Positions 43,727-56,722 of a DNA stretch of 64,000 nt are shown here, one piece after another (the stretch's first letter is position 1; every line of letters starts with the position of its first letter). The stretch is taken from NCBI GenBank assembly GCA_031763025.1, contig JASSKH010000025.1, positions 186,001-250,000 of the forward strand, written 5' to 3'. The DNA comes from Macrocystis pyrifera (Eukaryota > Sar > Phaeophyceae > Laminariales > Laminariaceae). Below the pieces are notes generated by a model, which was not told the origin of the DNA, searched no databases, and saw nothing but the letters and a program-made list of their open reading frames with translations. The position numbers were made by a program, and so were the translations under genes.

Positions 43727-44099
43727 CACAAGCCCCAGTATCGTTCGTTGTCGACGTCGCTATAGCCCTGGGAGTACTTGTAGTCAGCACCGTCGCACCA
43801 CCCCCCACTACCATTTGCATATCCGGCCGGATGTCGTTCGTTTTTAGTGGGTCGTTTAACACGTGATTCGCAACCTCACGTGCAGTTGTCTTGTGGATGC
43901 TTGGGAGATATCGTTTGTGCAGTAGTGCCCACGAACCAAGTCATGGTCAGACACCTAAATGCTGAACCCCAACAGCCTGTGTCCCGGTATATCGTTGAGA
44001 TACCCGTGTGGATTGTGTTGTGTTACTTCGTGTGAATGTGCCTCACGCGAAAAGATAGCATTTTATTTGTATTAATTTGCTATAGAGTTTGAGACATAC
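43727..44099 (+). other. 3' untranslated part of the Ty3-type element
   Basis: Non-coding sequence between the integrase stop and the polypurine tract; nothing else is seen. Confidence 0.5.
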
Positions 44100-44109
44100 A
44101 AGGGGGAGA
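44100..44109 (+). promoter_or_regulatory. Putative polypurine tract
   Basis: AAGGGGGAGA directly before AT and TGACGTTC. Position and composition fit the plus-strand primer of an LTR element. Confidence 0.55.
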
Positions 44110-44110
44110 T

Positions 44111-45040
44111 TGACGTTCAACTAGTAGTTATGCAGGGGTGTGCATATACCAAGAGTATACACTTTTGCATTATTGTTGGGTTATTCGACTACAGTAGCCG
44201 TGTACAGTGTTCATATACTTTAAAGTATACATGTGTGTGCGGTTATTTAATCAAGTAATGAACGTTATTTTTGTTTTACGATTTCGTAATCATTTTTGGT
44301 GGAAGAGACACAGCGTGCTTTCCACCCGTCTCTCTGTGCGAGACACTAGAGATTCCTGGATACATCGAGAATGTATTCTCTAGTGTCGGAATCGTTCCGT
44401 TGGAATTGACTGAGGAGAGGCAGCAGTGCGCGTGACCTGCACAATCCAAAGTCATATATCCTCGGGCACATTATGAATCCCCGCTTGTTTTACTACATAT
44501 TTATGAGTACACTGTCTGCAGTCAATCGTCAATGACTGCAAGAATGTCTCTTGTACAGATCGTCAACTGTATAGATAGTTCGTACTATCAACTCGATATA
44601 AGTCGGTTCCAGTGTTTTCACTGAATCGCAAACATGTACTTGCTCAAAAAGTCGATGATGCCTTGTCTGACTGAGGAGACATGTTGTCGTCGTATCGTTC
44701 ACCATGCACCTGCAGTCCGTTATACTGCACCATTGTTGTCACAACCACACCGTTGTCAAGACATGCAGATTTTATTGTTTATTTTTTTTAATCGTTTTAA
44801 AAAAAAATGGTTGATCAACCTAAACGTCCGTATCGTTTGTTGCGCACCCTGCATGCAAAGCCCTCTGACAAAATTGTCATTCAGCACATTTATTTCTCTT
44901 CAGTTTGTGTGTACCAAAGCTTGCAAGCAATCGTTCCATATACACACTGTGCAACGTCGAGAAAAGCTGGAATGTCGTCAAAGGCACATATCATTGTTCG
45001 ATATGAATGGTTTCGTATACCATTAAAAAAGGCACTATAC
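44111..45040 (+). other. Putative 3' LTR start and adjacent non-coding DNA
   Basis: It starts TGACGTTCAAC. It contains an inverted pair ACACTAGAGA / TCTCTAGTGT at about 44341-44384. Without a second LTR the boundary is not defined. A small frame at 44807-45049 overlaps but has no recognisable motif. Confidence 0.35.
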
Positions 45041-45760
45041 CATCGTTAGGTATACCATTGTTAGTGATGCAAGATTAATATACCATGGTTTTGTATACCA
45101 TCAATCGTTCAGATACATGGTTTCGTATACCATTGTATAGATTGTTCCGTATATACCATCATTATGTTTTCATGGTTTCGTACACCATATAACATACATC
45201 CATAGAATGATTGAGTTCGTATATCATCACTACGTACAAATGGTTGCGTATACCATAACACATATACATGGGTAAGTATACCATGGTATGAATGGTTTCG
45301 TATACCATATCATGAATGGTTTCGTATACCATTTCAAGTATACATGGTTCCGTACACCATAGTATACATGGTTTTTTATACCATCCTTAAGTATACATGG
45401 TTCCGTGCACCATAGTATACATGGTTTCGTATACCATCCTTAAGTATACATGGTTCCGTACACCATAGTATACATGGTTCCGTATGCCATAGTAAGTATA
45501 CATGGTTCCGTACACCATAGTATACATGGTTCCGTATACCACAGTAAGTATACATGGTTCCGTACACCATAGTATACATGGTTCCGTATGCCATAGTAAG
45601 TATACATGGTTCCGTACACCATAGTATACATGGTTCCGTATACCACAGTAAGTATACATGGTTCCGTATACCATAGTATACATGGTTCCGTATACCATAG
45701 CAAGTATACATGGTTCCGTACACCATAGTATACATGGTTCCGTATACCATTGTTATAAAA
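45040..45760 (+). repeat. Hairpin minisatellite, ATGGTNNCGTATACCAT type
   Basis: More than 20 copies of an interrupted palindrome with arms ATGGT and ACCAT. Spacing is irregular up to about 45260, then regular with a unit near 60 bp made of two half-units joined by AGTATAC and AGTAAGTATAC. Minus-strand frames of up to 166 codons are pure repeat translations. Confidence 0.8.
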
Positions 45761-48040
45761 GGTTCTGGATGCGCATATTAATTTAATATACGCACCGCCA
45801 CTGGTAGTTGATACATCGTTAGTATATGACTGATTCTGTAGTAAAATTCTATCATAGTCACACAAGCCCGTGGTTTTCACTACGCTGGGAGTGACATGGT
45901 TTGAAAATGAACCAGTTGAATCATATACATCAACTACCACTCATTGTACAAATTTCTGACTAGTAGAGAACCTAGAAACCGTTCCTTCTAGAATGTTCGA
46001 AACCTTTGCTGGGTTCTCCAGTAAGAGGCGTTCAAACATTGGGGGGCGATGTGAGTCTCAGGTCATTACTCTACAGTCAGTGGTTCATCCGTTATCGTGG
46101 GTATTGACTCTTGTACTAAAAGTGGCCGCAGATCTCCGTAGATCTGATGATAGTTGAGGCGGGGAATTACCAGCCTCCATCACCAAGTAATTGCTGATGA
46201 CTGTCATGTGAGATGACTTGCGTCATGCTTCATGATCACTTCTGCTCGGCTGACCGTGCCGAGCCTCACCTATACCTGGCGTGTCCTCCACGCTACACCT
46301 TACCGAAAGAGAAGCTTGCTGCAGACCCAGGTCGAACCTGAGATACACCCATCTCACATTATTATTATTACTATTATTATCATTATTATTATTTTTATTA
46401 GTATACTATTATTATTAATATTACATACGCGTGTCGGACACAAACGCTCGAAACGCACATGCGCATACATACGATAAATCCGAAAAATAGGGAAAGAATA
46501 TGTTGTCCTCAACTGTGCAAAGCCCCCCCGTCTTCCCCCCCCCCCCCCCCAAATGACCACACCGGAAAACGAAAAACCTTGTCCACTACTCTGTCCATTT
46601 CCAAATCCGCGTCACAAGCGGTTCTATAGGATGCAGCTTATATCCGTCATGTAAATGTAAGGGCACCAACAGACACGTACGAAAAGAACAAACGCAAGCG
46701 TCTCAAACAGCACGCATATGCGTGTGTTGTCTTCACAGTACACCGTTTTTCCTACCTAACCACATCACAGTATACATAGTGTACGTGCTGTTTTGGTATC
46801 CTAGAGATATCCAAATAAATTATGTGGACACAGATTGTGAGAAAGCGACAATCAACAAAAAAATGCCAATGATTGCATTCTCGAATTCATCAAAAACACG
46901 TTGTCATTGACTATCAGGTACCAAATTGGCAAAAACCCCCACCTCATACAATCGTTTACATGCTATCATGATGTATTTATGGAGCAAGCTTCTCCAAGGT
47001 TGGCGCTCGCTGTGAAACCAAAAATATTATAACACTCATGTGTGCCTTCACATTCGGCGGTTTTCTCCACCGTAGATATCCCCCCTCTTTAAGGCCATAC
47101 GACTACGGTCATGCATGACATGAGTGCCCCGGTATATTACAACGAAGAGAAACTCCCGAGCTCAAGCTGAGCAATCTACCAGCACATGGGTAACGCCTGA
47201 AAAATAATGCACTCACACCTTACGAATGGTACATCGACGCAGAGGACTACCCCGCATATTCCAACCGAGACCAACTTCAGACGCTGTATCACAAATAGCA
47301 CATACATGCATCAGTATAGGGCAACAAAACAACAACCCATTATATCCCCCAAAATACTTTTACGTCGTGTGAAATCCAGCTCTGCACGTGCAGTATCCGT
47401 CGCGGCCGATGTCTTTGGGTCTGAACACTGTTGCAAGACACGTACAATAGGGGTAGGAAGGAGAGCACGACATGCGAACACCGACACCGACAGGCAAGTG
47501 TTAAAAAGCGCAACGATGTACAAAAAATGTCGCACATACAAACATTCGGCAACCTAGTCTCGGGCTGGGCAGAAAATCTCAGCAAAATCATCGTCAAGTT
47601 TCCAACTCGTCCCAAAGTGAACGAGAAGCCGAGGGTCAGGTCAGAGAAAAAGGATTCGACAACGGTTACACAAAAGACGAGTAACCAAAAACCAGAGCTA
47701 CTGTAAAAGGTACACAACCATCGACAGAAATGGGTGGCTAGAACGCCAACCCATCGCCGGGGTCACACACAATGCTTTTAGAAGCTAAATCTCATGGCTA
47801 CATCTGCGGAGGCGTCGACGTGAACTGGTCTCGTGAAAGTACTCACGTTATGTTCGGCGTCACAACGTACACAGATACACGGGTTGGTGATAATCTTCTC
47901 CGAGGAATCAGCGGGTTACATTACGAAATCGCATCACGCTTCTAACCGCGTATCAGAGTATACTCGAGTTGTTGATACACGGTACATAGGTACACCCCGG
48001 CGACTAGCCTTCACAAACGGCTAGTCGGATAATTCTGAAA
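45761..48040. other. No gene recognised
   Basis: An (ATT)n tract lies at 46358-46416 and a C-run at about 46536-46551. Frames up to 125 codons lack domains. Confidence 0.4.
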
Positions 48041-49020
48041 ATAAAACCCGAGCTCGTCGCGGATAACCCCAGATTTCAGATAATATCAAACGGGTTCAAC
48101 GAGTACTCGGGTAAACCCGGGTACTCGGACAACCCGTTTTCGCTTACGGTCATCCAGGGGTACCACAAGCTGAAGACAAGGCGTGCACGATTTGACGTCG
48201 AAACCAGAACTACAACCATCAACGGCAATGGACAGAGTGTCGGGTATTCAAAAAGAATACCAAGAAAGTACAACACCGTGCAATTAGCTTGCCTTGGTGT
48301 TTGTGTTTTTCATTATAAAGCAGTGGACGCCCGGTGTTAAGAAACGTCAATTTGGTGTCCAGGCAATATGTCTTATTTTCTTTCCGACCATAATGTAACT
48401 CTTTTACCTAGAATCTAGAGCTGGTCTCACTGTTGAGTTGTGTTTCTCGACCCAATTTTCGTATTGTTCGCACAATTTTTCTTGACATAGGCGGGAGCCC
48501 ACTGTATACACTACAGATTACCTTGTATTGCTTTGCGCAACTGCACAGCGTAATAAGAATATGTACAAATATAGAGATATGCCATACGAGTAGTAGCGCC
48601 CCTGAACTGAGCACATTCAGGTATTATACAGTGCAGGACATATTGACGAGATGTGCGCCATAGTAGGTGGCGTTCTCAGGTCTCTATCTATGTCGGGCAG
48701 GTGTCATGGCTCGAGTCACAGAAAGGCATGCCTATGTTGACCCCGAGGATATCGAATAATATGACAGGCACGCGTGTCAAAAAAAGAGTGGAAAATCTCG
48801 ATGGACAGGCCAAGGACGCCGTTTCTGTCGATTTGGAAGGTTTTTATAGATATTCTGAGGCCAGCTAAACGGGGGACATGCCGAACTAACAGTACCCGGG
48901 TACTTGAACCCGCCGAGTACCCGGGCTTTGGCCACTCCCAGAACCCGCGGTTTCAAGTTAAACCCGAACCCGTCATGGGTTTTCCCCACCCGGGTTGTAC
49001 CCGCCGGGTACCCGGGTTTC
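48041..49020. repeat. Two clusters of ACCCGGGTAC-type palindromes
   Basis: Clusters at about 48085-48140 and 48890-49015 contain ACCCGGGTAC, GAGTACCCGGG and AACCCG words in both orientations, about 750 bp apart. This could mark the ends of a non-autonomous element, but no target duplication was found. Confidence 0.35.
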
Positions 49021-49199
49021 CATCAACCGGGAACCTCTACGTGAAAAACACGGCAAAAGGGGCGGCCCGACGACACACGCACGACAAATGTGTGCGCAGG
49101 TCTAAGATTCGGACGCCTTTTTTAGCAGAACATCAAGTGCACGTATTCATATGTCCAGTGACCTCCTGGATATAGTAATGTAGGGTTAGGGTCCCTAAG

Positions 49200-49335
49200 C
49201 ATATGAATCATACAGATGCCGCCCAAGCACACATCCATACCTCCGTCTAAGAGCTACAGTAGTAGTTAGTAGTTACAATAGTAGATCGTACAGATCCCAA
49301 CCGGAAATCAGTTTCTAGATCTCGCAGATCACATA
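49200..49335 (+). repeat. Short tract related to the 37.1-37.7 kb minisatellite
   Basis: It contains TGAATCATACAGATGCCGCCC, GATCGTACAGATCCCAACC and TCTAGATCTCGCAGATC, matching units of the larger array. Confidence 0.5.
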
Positions 49336-49394
49336 TCGAGGATCTATCTATCTAGTGTATATGTATCCTCCAAGAGAGATCTGATCTATCCAAG

Positions 49395-49646
49395 GTGTGT
49401 ATTGTTGTAAACAGCGACAAATCACAAAGAGTTTACAGCAGCAGCGAAGGAGCAAAAAAAGCGTTGCGGCAAGGGTCGTCGAAAAAAAACTTTGTAGAAA
49501 ATTATGAAATGCAAAAACGTTTGCGACATCACACAACGAATACATATTTCGTAAGAGTAATTATCGACATGCCGCCCGCACGGCGGGGGGAGTTGAGGAA
49601 GATGCACGGAAAATCGAAAAGTGAATACGAAGACGCCACTTGTTAA
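49395..49646 (+). CDS. Unassigned 83-codon open frame
   Basis: The frame is ATG-initiated and basic, with charged residues in the second half (RRGELRKMHGKSKSEYED). It has no known motif, neighbour or splice evidence, and could be chance. Confidence 0.12.
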   Translation: MCIVVNSDKSQRVYSSSEGAKKALRQGSSKKNFVENYEMQKRLRHHTTNTYFVRVIIDMPPARRGELRKMHGKSKSEYEDATC

Positions 49647-49649
49647 GAT

Positions 49650-52600
49650 CAAGCTTGCGGGACGCTTTGTATCCCTGGACAGGTCTGCCTCTTAAGTCGG
49701 TACTCGTTGGTACTCACGTGTGTTGCGCTTGCTTAGCTATAGAAGAAGATTCCATTCGTGCACGCGGAGACTGAGATCAAGCTCCTGCGTCTCTGGAAAA
49801 CCCTGGTTTTCCATCTACGATACGCCTTCCAAGTACTACAACACGTTCCCACCAGGTAATTACCGGGCTTTCAACCTCATACAAAGCAGTATCATAACAA
49901 TAGTACGACCATAATACGACCGCTTCCCTATATTACTCGTACTATACATATATTAATAGTATGTGCCATACATACTAAAAAGCAAACTAACCCGCCCAGA
50001 GGGGATGTTGGGGGGCCATTCTCAGATTCCCAAAGCATGGTTTAAACTGATAGTCGTGTGATATATTATGCAGGATGGGGCACAGAGTATCCCTTGCCAG
50101 GTTTGCCGAGATCGTTTATTATTAGCGTGTTTTCTTTGATACTCAGGTGTGTGTTGATTGCTGAAAGAGAGAGGAAGAGGTACTGCTGTACTCGCGTATA
50201 TAATAATATATGTTCATTTCCCACCACAGGTGGAAGATTATAGGCAGAAGGCTTAAATTGCCCCGCCCCAAACATTATTAGCTTCACAACCGAAGATACG
50301 CCTCCCAGGTTATACAAATACGATCCCAATACCTGCACACAGGTAGTTGTTGATCACCGGCCTTGCAAGGCCTTTCGACGCAATACCGTAACAACGGGCC
50401 TCCATTCTGATGAGCAGCGTATAAAGGAAGAAATATTGTGGCAAATTCGCCGAATGCACGATGCCACCGACTATTAATAGAAAACGAGTAAAAAGACATG
50501 TCTCCTCAGAACCCACCCCCACATCGTCACTGGGCGGCGAGACTACGAAGCCGTCAAGAAATACCTACAAAAAAGGGAGCGAAAGGGGCCCTGTGCTGGC
50601 AAGGGAAAACAAAGAAAAACGCTAACGAAAGCCCACACCATGGCACCAGCAGAAGTGGACGGGGCGATGTGCCCACGGAACCGCAAAATCACGAACTAGC
50701 GCCATAGCCCTAGCAAGGAAGGGCGAGGCATAGTAGATCACTGAGAAAATGCCACACAAAGTCGCAAAATCTAGGGCCACAGTAAGACTATTAATAGCTA
50801 ATCTGCCAAAAATCGCCCTCCAGCTTCGAGCGGGGGAGGTTGACAGGGCGAAAAAGAAAATTAAATTAAAAACATGCTGGGCTGTACTGAGCAACAAACC
50901 ATATGCCCAGATGACCAGACGAGCTCCGGGGATAAGCGGGGGGTGTAGGCATGACAAAACAAGAATAAGCCAACTCAAATCCCACTCAAGATACCATTAT
51001 ACGGCATAGAAAATCTAGTAAGAAAGAACCCCGGACGCCCAAACTGAAGGAAAAACGGGATACAAGTGGAGTGCAGTGGCCAGATACAAATATCAGATAT
51101 CTACGGCTTGCGCCTCAAGATGCGTCTACGTTACGCTGGATCCCTCGTGCAACGGCGCTAGGTAAGTGTACTCGCAGACACAAAGAACATCATATAGCTC
51201 GCACCAAAGTCGTGTAGCGGGCGGAGAAAGAGGGGGGCTTAGCCGGACTATTTTCTCACAACGCAGGCGCGTCGAAGCTGCCTGTACTGACGGTTTCATA
51301 CGCAAATAAACTGCCACACAAAATGCTACTTATCCCAATATTTCACTGAGTCGCTCTTGCTCTCCAAATACCCTGACAGTCTCCGACTACGCTGAATCTC
51401 TGGAAGACCATATGATTCAGAAATATACAGGTAATCCTGCCCCGGAGGTGCCCTCGATGGCGTTGGATAGCCCAAACGATGCTGCCAGCTTTCAAGTTGA
51501 GCGGAGTCCAGTTCCCTTGGAACCGATGGTACTGCTTGCAACCTACACAATGAGTTGGACTAAGCTATCCACAGTTGCTCCTGCCAAAGCTCAGCGCCAA
51601 CACTGTCGATGTAGGCGTCACAGTTCACGCGAAATTGCCGCACCTAGCCGCAGGGGCGACGGTCGGCGTGCCCACACCCGCAGGAACGAAGCGCGCTGTT
51701 CTGACTCGAGCAAGGAATAGACGGACAAGGTCGTGGCTACCGAAGCTGAGAGGGGTGAATCCCTAACGGCTGAGACCTGTGGTACCGCTGGTTGCCAACT
51801 GAAGAGCCGATGACCCAAAGGCTGTCTTATTTTCGGAGGGCTCAGCAAAACGAGAATGAGCGGGGTGTGAACAACTCCTAGACGGTTGCCTCGTTTGTGG
51901 GTTACAGCGCTAACGGGAGGAAGGACATGCCGCCTCAAGGCGGCGGCGAAGTGTTCCTCAACTGAGGGTAGGTCCGACTGCGGCAGCACATAGACGCGAT
52001 ACTTTCCTTTTAACACCGAGTTTAAAGTTAAACATAGCGTCGTGGGTCGTAATAGTAACCCGGACGAAGCTGGGGGCGTGTGCTGACAGCGCGAGGGAGA
52101 GGTCGACACCTGGTCCGACAGCGAATATATCGAGAACTTGATCAGCGGACGCGTCAGACAAAACGGTCGGTCCCTCCGCAAGAGGATCTGGGCAAGCGCG
52201 GATCTAAGCCAGAGGGCGGAGCGGGTCCGAAGGAACGTCCAAACTTCTGTCGGTCCTGACCGGAATGCCGGAACTGATGAGAGCGCCGGGGTGTACCCAC
52301 CGGCCTCACTTGTGTGACTGGCATCAAGGATGGCAGAGATATTTTTACCGAGAAGAAATGTCTCCCGCCAGCAGTTTGGGTCGCGGGCCTCGGGTCCGTC
52401 CGTCCGGGGATCGATGCCCCCTAGACGCGTGCTACAATAAAGGTACTCATTTCGGAGAAACCTTTTCTGAACGACGGGGCTCCTTAACCTAAAATCGTCG
52501 GAAATTCGTTCTTGTGCTGCAAAACAAAACGTGCCATGCTTATTAATAGGCCATGGGATTGCTCATCGAGTAGCACCTACATTTTCCTCCAAATCTAGAT

Positions 52601-53940
52601 TTTGGATAAGGCATAGAGCTCCCTCCTCGTGTGAGGGGTCTCAGAAACAACAGGGGACACCTCTCCCGTACCATGCGTCCGCGCAGGCCCAAGAAGGCTA
52701 GCTGCATCTAAACGGTTGGTGTCAGCGCTGAAAATATGTTTTTCCATGGACGGGTTCTGTGTGCACTCGGCAGATGTTCCAGCCGCGGCGGCGTTTGCAA
52801 AGACGCAGTCCCAAAACAAAATGGATTATATTTACGCAAGCCACCACCAATGTGGTCGCCCACGAGTAGTTCTGGGGAGAGGACACAACGGGCTCCGCCG
52901 TGTGGTGGTCTTGAAAGAGACAATGAGATGTCTTAGCCTTAATTTGCTGCTCTGCGCAGATACACGGTAAGTCCTCAACGACAAACGATGGTGAGGACCG
53001 CTGTGGAAAATAGGGGAGGGTTGCCACAACGGCACCACCTTCTTCGTTGAATACTCCGCGGTAGGAAACCGGCCAACCTGGCCTAGCCGTCGGTTGCCTA
53101 CGTTGCGCTTTGGGAGGCCTGCGGTGTTTTTCCCTGACGGCGCAGGGCTTCTGGTTGGCAATGCGAGATTTACGATGGAAGGACCGAGTCGAGTCGCAAC
53201 TGAGACCTCGGGGTCTTGGTGCCGTCCTTACCGCATCCTATCCAACCTCCGCCGTATTGGTGGGAGCGGGAGGAGGGTGGCACCCCCCCCGAAAAGAGTG
53301 ACGCAAGAGTAAATTCATAGTGCGTCTCGGCGTGCGGCTTGGGCTAGCGGCGATTGGTGAGTGGGTCCCGTGCCAAGGATGCATGAAGCGGCACTCGATG
53401 GGCAGACTGCCGTGGCATGAATAATTCAGTAGCTTAGGGGAGTCCCACCCGAGGCGCAGGTTCCCATCGCGGGCAGAACAGTGCCTCCGGCGCGATCTCC
53501 CTCGTCCTGGCCGAAGGAAGTGGCGCTCTAGAAGCAAGATTCCGTTGCCGGCACAGCACCTTGACTTAGGAACAGATGGCCGTAGGGGCCTGTGGCCTCG
53601 CCACGGGAACACGTGTGTCTGTGTAGCATAGTCGACCGGATACTCCGGACGAAATGCTCGGGCCTGCAAGCAAACCAATGGTCAAGGCAAGCCGGAGACA
53701 ACCGCGACCCGAGCCTTAGACACGAGCCATGGTGACATTAGTTATGTTTTCTTTCCCGCGAGTGCTGACGGCGGACTCGTGAGAGGTGCCGTACCAGCGT
53801 CGCCCTGCCAGTGTCTTGTGCGGAAGGTGCCTGACTAACCCCTAGTTCGAGTTGCCGCCAGGGGTTTGAGAAGGATCGAAGCGGAAGACAGAGCTGGGGG
53901 CTGAATCGGAAACGGCGGGCGAGGATAGGACACGCCCATT
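49650..53940. other. Unassigned GC-richer stretch with overlapping frames on both strands
   Basis: Frames of 100-187 codons occur on both strands (for example minus 51618-52181, minus 53238-53678, minus 50622-50978), but none shows a recognisable domain, and strands compete in the same place. The composition differs from flanking AT-rich DNA, which suggests decayed coding or mobile DNA. No terminal repeats found. Confidence 0.3.
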
Positions 53941-55815
53941 TTGGCCACACTCAAATGGCTGGTTGTCGAATATTTACGGTGTAATAGATTCTCCAAATGT
54001 GTTGAACCTTATAGGTTGAACTTGCACCGCATTTCATCGGGTAGAACCGTTTATTTGTTCAACGTATCATTTCAGGTACGTACGAGTACAGCTCATGTTT
54101 GCATATCGACTTCAGTTCTTCTGCCGCCGTCCTTGAGGTTGCGACGTGCTTCGTCTACCTTTCACTGGTTTGGAACGACTGGCTCTCTTCCTAGCGTCTC
54201 TACTGCATTGAAACAGGACGAGTGGTATCGCAGGTATCATCAAGGTATATAACGGCAAAGTGAAGTGAAAACATCAAGATATTGCGCTTCAACGAGCATT
54301 CGGTTCTCCTCTGTGGAACTACCGCTGTAGGGTCGTCCAAACAGACGCAGACACTAGTTTCGTTGTAGCATTTGGATCCGTCCTTTTTTGGCTGCTGCAC
54401 ACAGGTAACACACAGAACATAATAGTTCCGTCAGGCTGTCGGCACCCCTCCTCGTGGGGCTCGCAGGCCACCCATCGTCTCTCCATCGCCCACCTCGGAC
54501 GTCTCGGTTTCAACCACTCCTCATTCTCCGTCGGTCCCGATATACTCTCGGCCCGTCACCACTCCGTTGCTGCCACTGGAACTCCTCGTGCTCCTACGGA
54601 CTGCGGATTTGGCCGTTGGACACCAGCCACCGCAACTTCGAGACCGCCATCTACTCAACGTAGTCCACCTACCCCGAAACTTAGGCCACTGCTGCGGCGA
54701 CCTGGTGCAACCCGCCGCAGCGCCGCTTGAGCCTCGTCTTCACCCGCGACCATAGCCAATACTGCTTCACCAGCGGTCCTCCCTTCCCTCAGCCCACCAC
54801 CCCGAGGCTCTCCCCTACTCAACCGCCTCCACTACCGGGACTCGTTGTCGAACCGTATGACGACCTACATCCTCGTTCCTGCGTTGAGCACTACACCTAC
54901 ACCGCCTGGGCGCGCGAACAACGTGCCGAACCCCTCTGCTCCGCTACCTTCCGGTAGATTTCTTTAGACTCACCTTCACCACCGCCGGACGACCTCTTGT
55001 ACTACATTTCCCCCCTGTCGCCAACGGCTTCCGGATGTCCTGGCTCTCACTGCTGAAGGCTAGCTAGATATAACCGAAAATGGCATCGCTCTTCTCGTCC
55101 ACCGCCCGCACACAGCATCTTGGGGGCAAGGTCCTACGGTCTCGACCCCAAACCGGAACCCACTCTGTCGCATCTGTGTACTTGTTTTGATGCTTCCGTG
55201 GGTCCTGCCCACATGCCACTCCACCACCTCTTGCTATTATGGTATTGCCCAGACACTGTGCATGCATATGCGCTTATAATGGAGGGTCGGCAGGGATATC
55301 TCCACCCGCTAGCGGCTCCACCGCTGCCTCAAGTGTCGGGCGCGCCAGCCGTCGCGCCATACATTCCGTTGGCCCACCGTCTCCTTGCCGACACAAAACG
55401 GCCCCCACATTCTCGTTAGCATGAACTACTTCGGCCACCTACCCATCACGCAACGGGGCAACGCATACATCGTCGTTTTCGTTCTATCGTTTCAGCCACA
55501 GCGCCGACATGTTCGCCAATGCTGAGGCTTAGTTCACCACATCCGGCACGGCCGAGATCCTCGTCGACAGCTAAATATATATATCTCTCTCTGGGGACGC
55601 CCAATTACCTTCTCTTCCGGCACCGGCCTCCGCCGTTGAGGCGTTCTACGATAGGGGTTCACCCTAAACAATCTTAGGCTCCTCACGTAAGGAGCTCCAT
55701 ACCTCACCCGAAAATTGACTCCAGCAAAAATCAAATTGCATTCCGATGAATAATCGCATGACCCAAGTATACAAAACGTCATTTTTCGAAACAAGATTGG
55801 CATTCCGATTACAAT
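53941..55815 (+). other. Pro/Thr-rich broken frames, possible upstream part of the decayed element
   Basis: Between about 54450 and 55560 all plus frames are rich in Pro, Ser, Thr and Arg and broken by several stops. This could be the low-complexity part of the coding remnant that follows, but that is inference. Confidence 0.25.
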
Positions 55816-56722
55816 GTGTTTAAGGAGCCCCGTCATTCAGAAACCCGTTTAGCGGAAATGTGGTACCTCTATTGTACAACGCGTCCGGTTTCCGGTGGAC
55901 AGCCTTTTCACGACAAGCTCCAGTACTTCTACGTTTCGTCCGACATGCCGACATGCGACTCCGAACACCACGGCTGCGTTCTCCGATGCGAGCGTTGCCG
56001 GGACACCGACGGAATCCATGGTCTGCCAAAGCACCTCCTGGCCGACCTCACCAAGCACGTGCTCAACTCCTTCTCCACCAAGTCCCCGCCCTTTCACGTC
56101 ATCCTCGATGATATCTCTCCATCGTCTGAACGCTTCGAGGTCGATCAGATCTCAGGACATCAACTCGATTGCAGCTAAGGAGGCATTTTCGCCGTCATGT
56201 ACGAAGCACACTGGGTCGGACTCCTCGACCTTTTTTGGGAAAACGAACAGACCTTCAGCACCACCGGGCTCAAATCCTCCGCTATTGGTCGGGCACCCCT
56301 TCACAGCACCGCCAGGCCAACCACTTATACTGCCTTATGCGCATTGGGGCCGCCCACCGCGAACTGGACAGCGGCCCCGTAAAGAGATCTTCTTTCTCGC
56401 TCACGGGTACGGCCCCGTCCCGCGCACCCTCTGCCTCTACAGTTGAAGCTCTTCAGCTCTTCCCGTTGGGGCACACTTCTGGTACAAGACCCATAATGGT
56501 CTCTGGCGCTTGGACAAAATAGCAGCTCGCACCTCGACTGACAAATCCTCAGCCGACTGCTACATCGTCCGCTCCCTCGGCAACACGGACCCGATCAAAA
56601 TAATTATCCTACCGTCGCTCGACGCCACTTCATGGAGCGTTGTCCAAGGTCCAAGGAGCCCGGTGTCTTCAGCGTCATCAGGTCGGAGACCTAGCACGCG
56701 GTGTGCTACGAAGGCCTACTGA
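55816..56722 (+). pseudogene. Decayed retroelement-type coding remnant
   Basis: Coherent protein-like text can be followed in the plus direction across breaks: frame 1 to about 56290 (VDQISGHQ, stop at 56176-56178, then AVMYEAHWVGL), frame 3 (QILRYWSGTPSQHRQ, MRIGAAHREL), then another frame from about 56468 (HFWYKTHNGLWRLDKIAART, then YIVRSLGNTDPIKI). From memory, text of this kind recurs in repetitive open frames of stramenopile genomes. I cannot name a domain. At least one stop and two shifts make it non-functional. Confidence 0.35.

Larger units (their letters stand above)
38024..44110 (+). mobile_element. Ty3-type (chromovirus-like) LTR retrotransposon, damaged
   Basis: Order gag, aspartic protease, RT, RNase H, integrase, chromodomain-like tail, which is the Ty3 order. 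A polypurine tract AAGGGGGAGA at 44100-44109 is followed by TGACGTTC, a plausible start of the 3' LTR at 44111. I could not find a copy of that sequence upstream of gag, so the 5' LTR is missing, diverged or too rearranged to see, and the LTR end is unknown. Two frameshifts and one in-frame stop interrupt the polyprotein. Confidence 0.82.

Noticed and set aside
45376..45940. Minus-strand frames of 103-166 codons of MVYGTMYT-type protein
   Set aside because: They are translations of the hairpin minisatellite with no non-repeat content of note.
52425..52445. GACGCGTGCTACAATA, similar to a conserved small-subunit rRNA word
   Set aside because: No other rRNA-like segments flank it; treated as chance.
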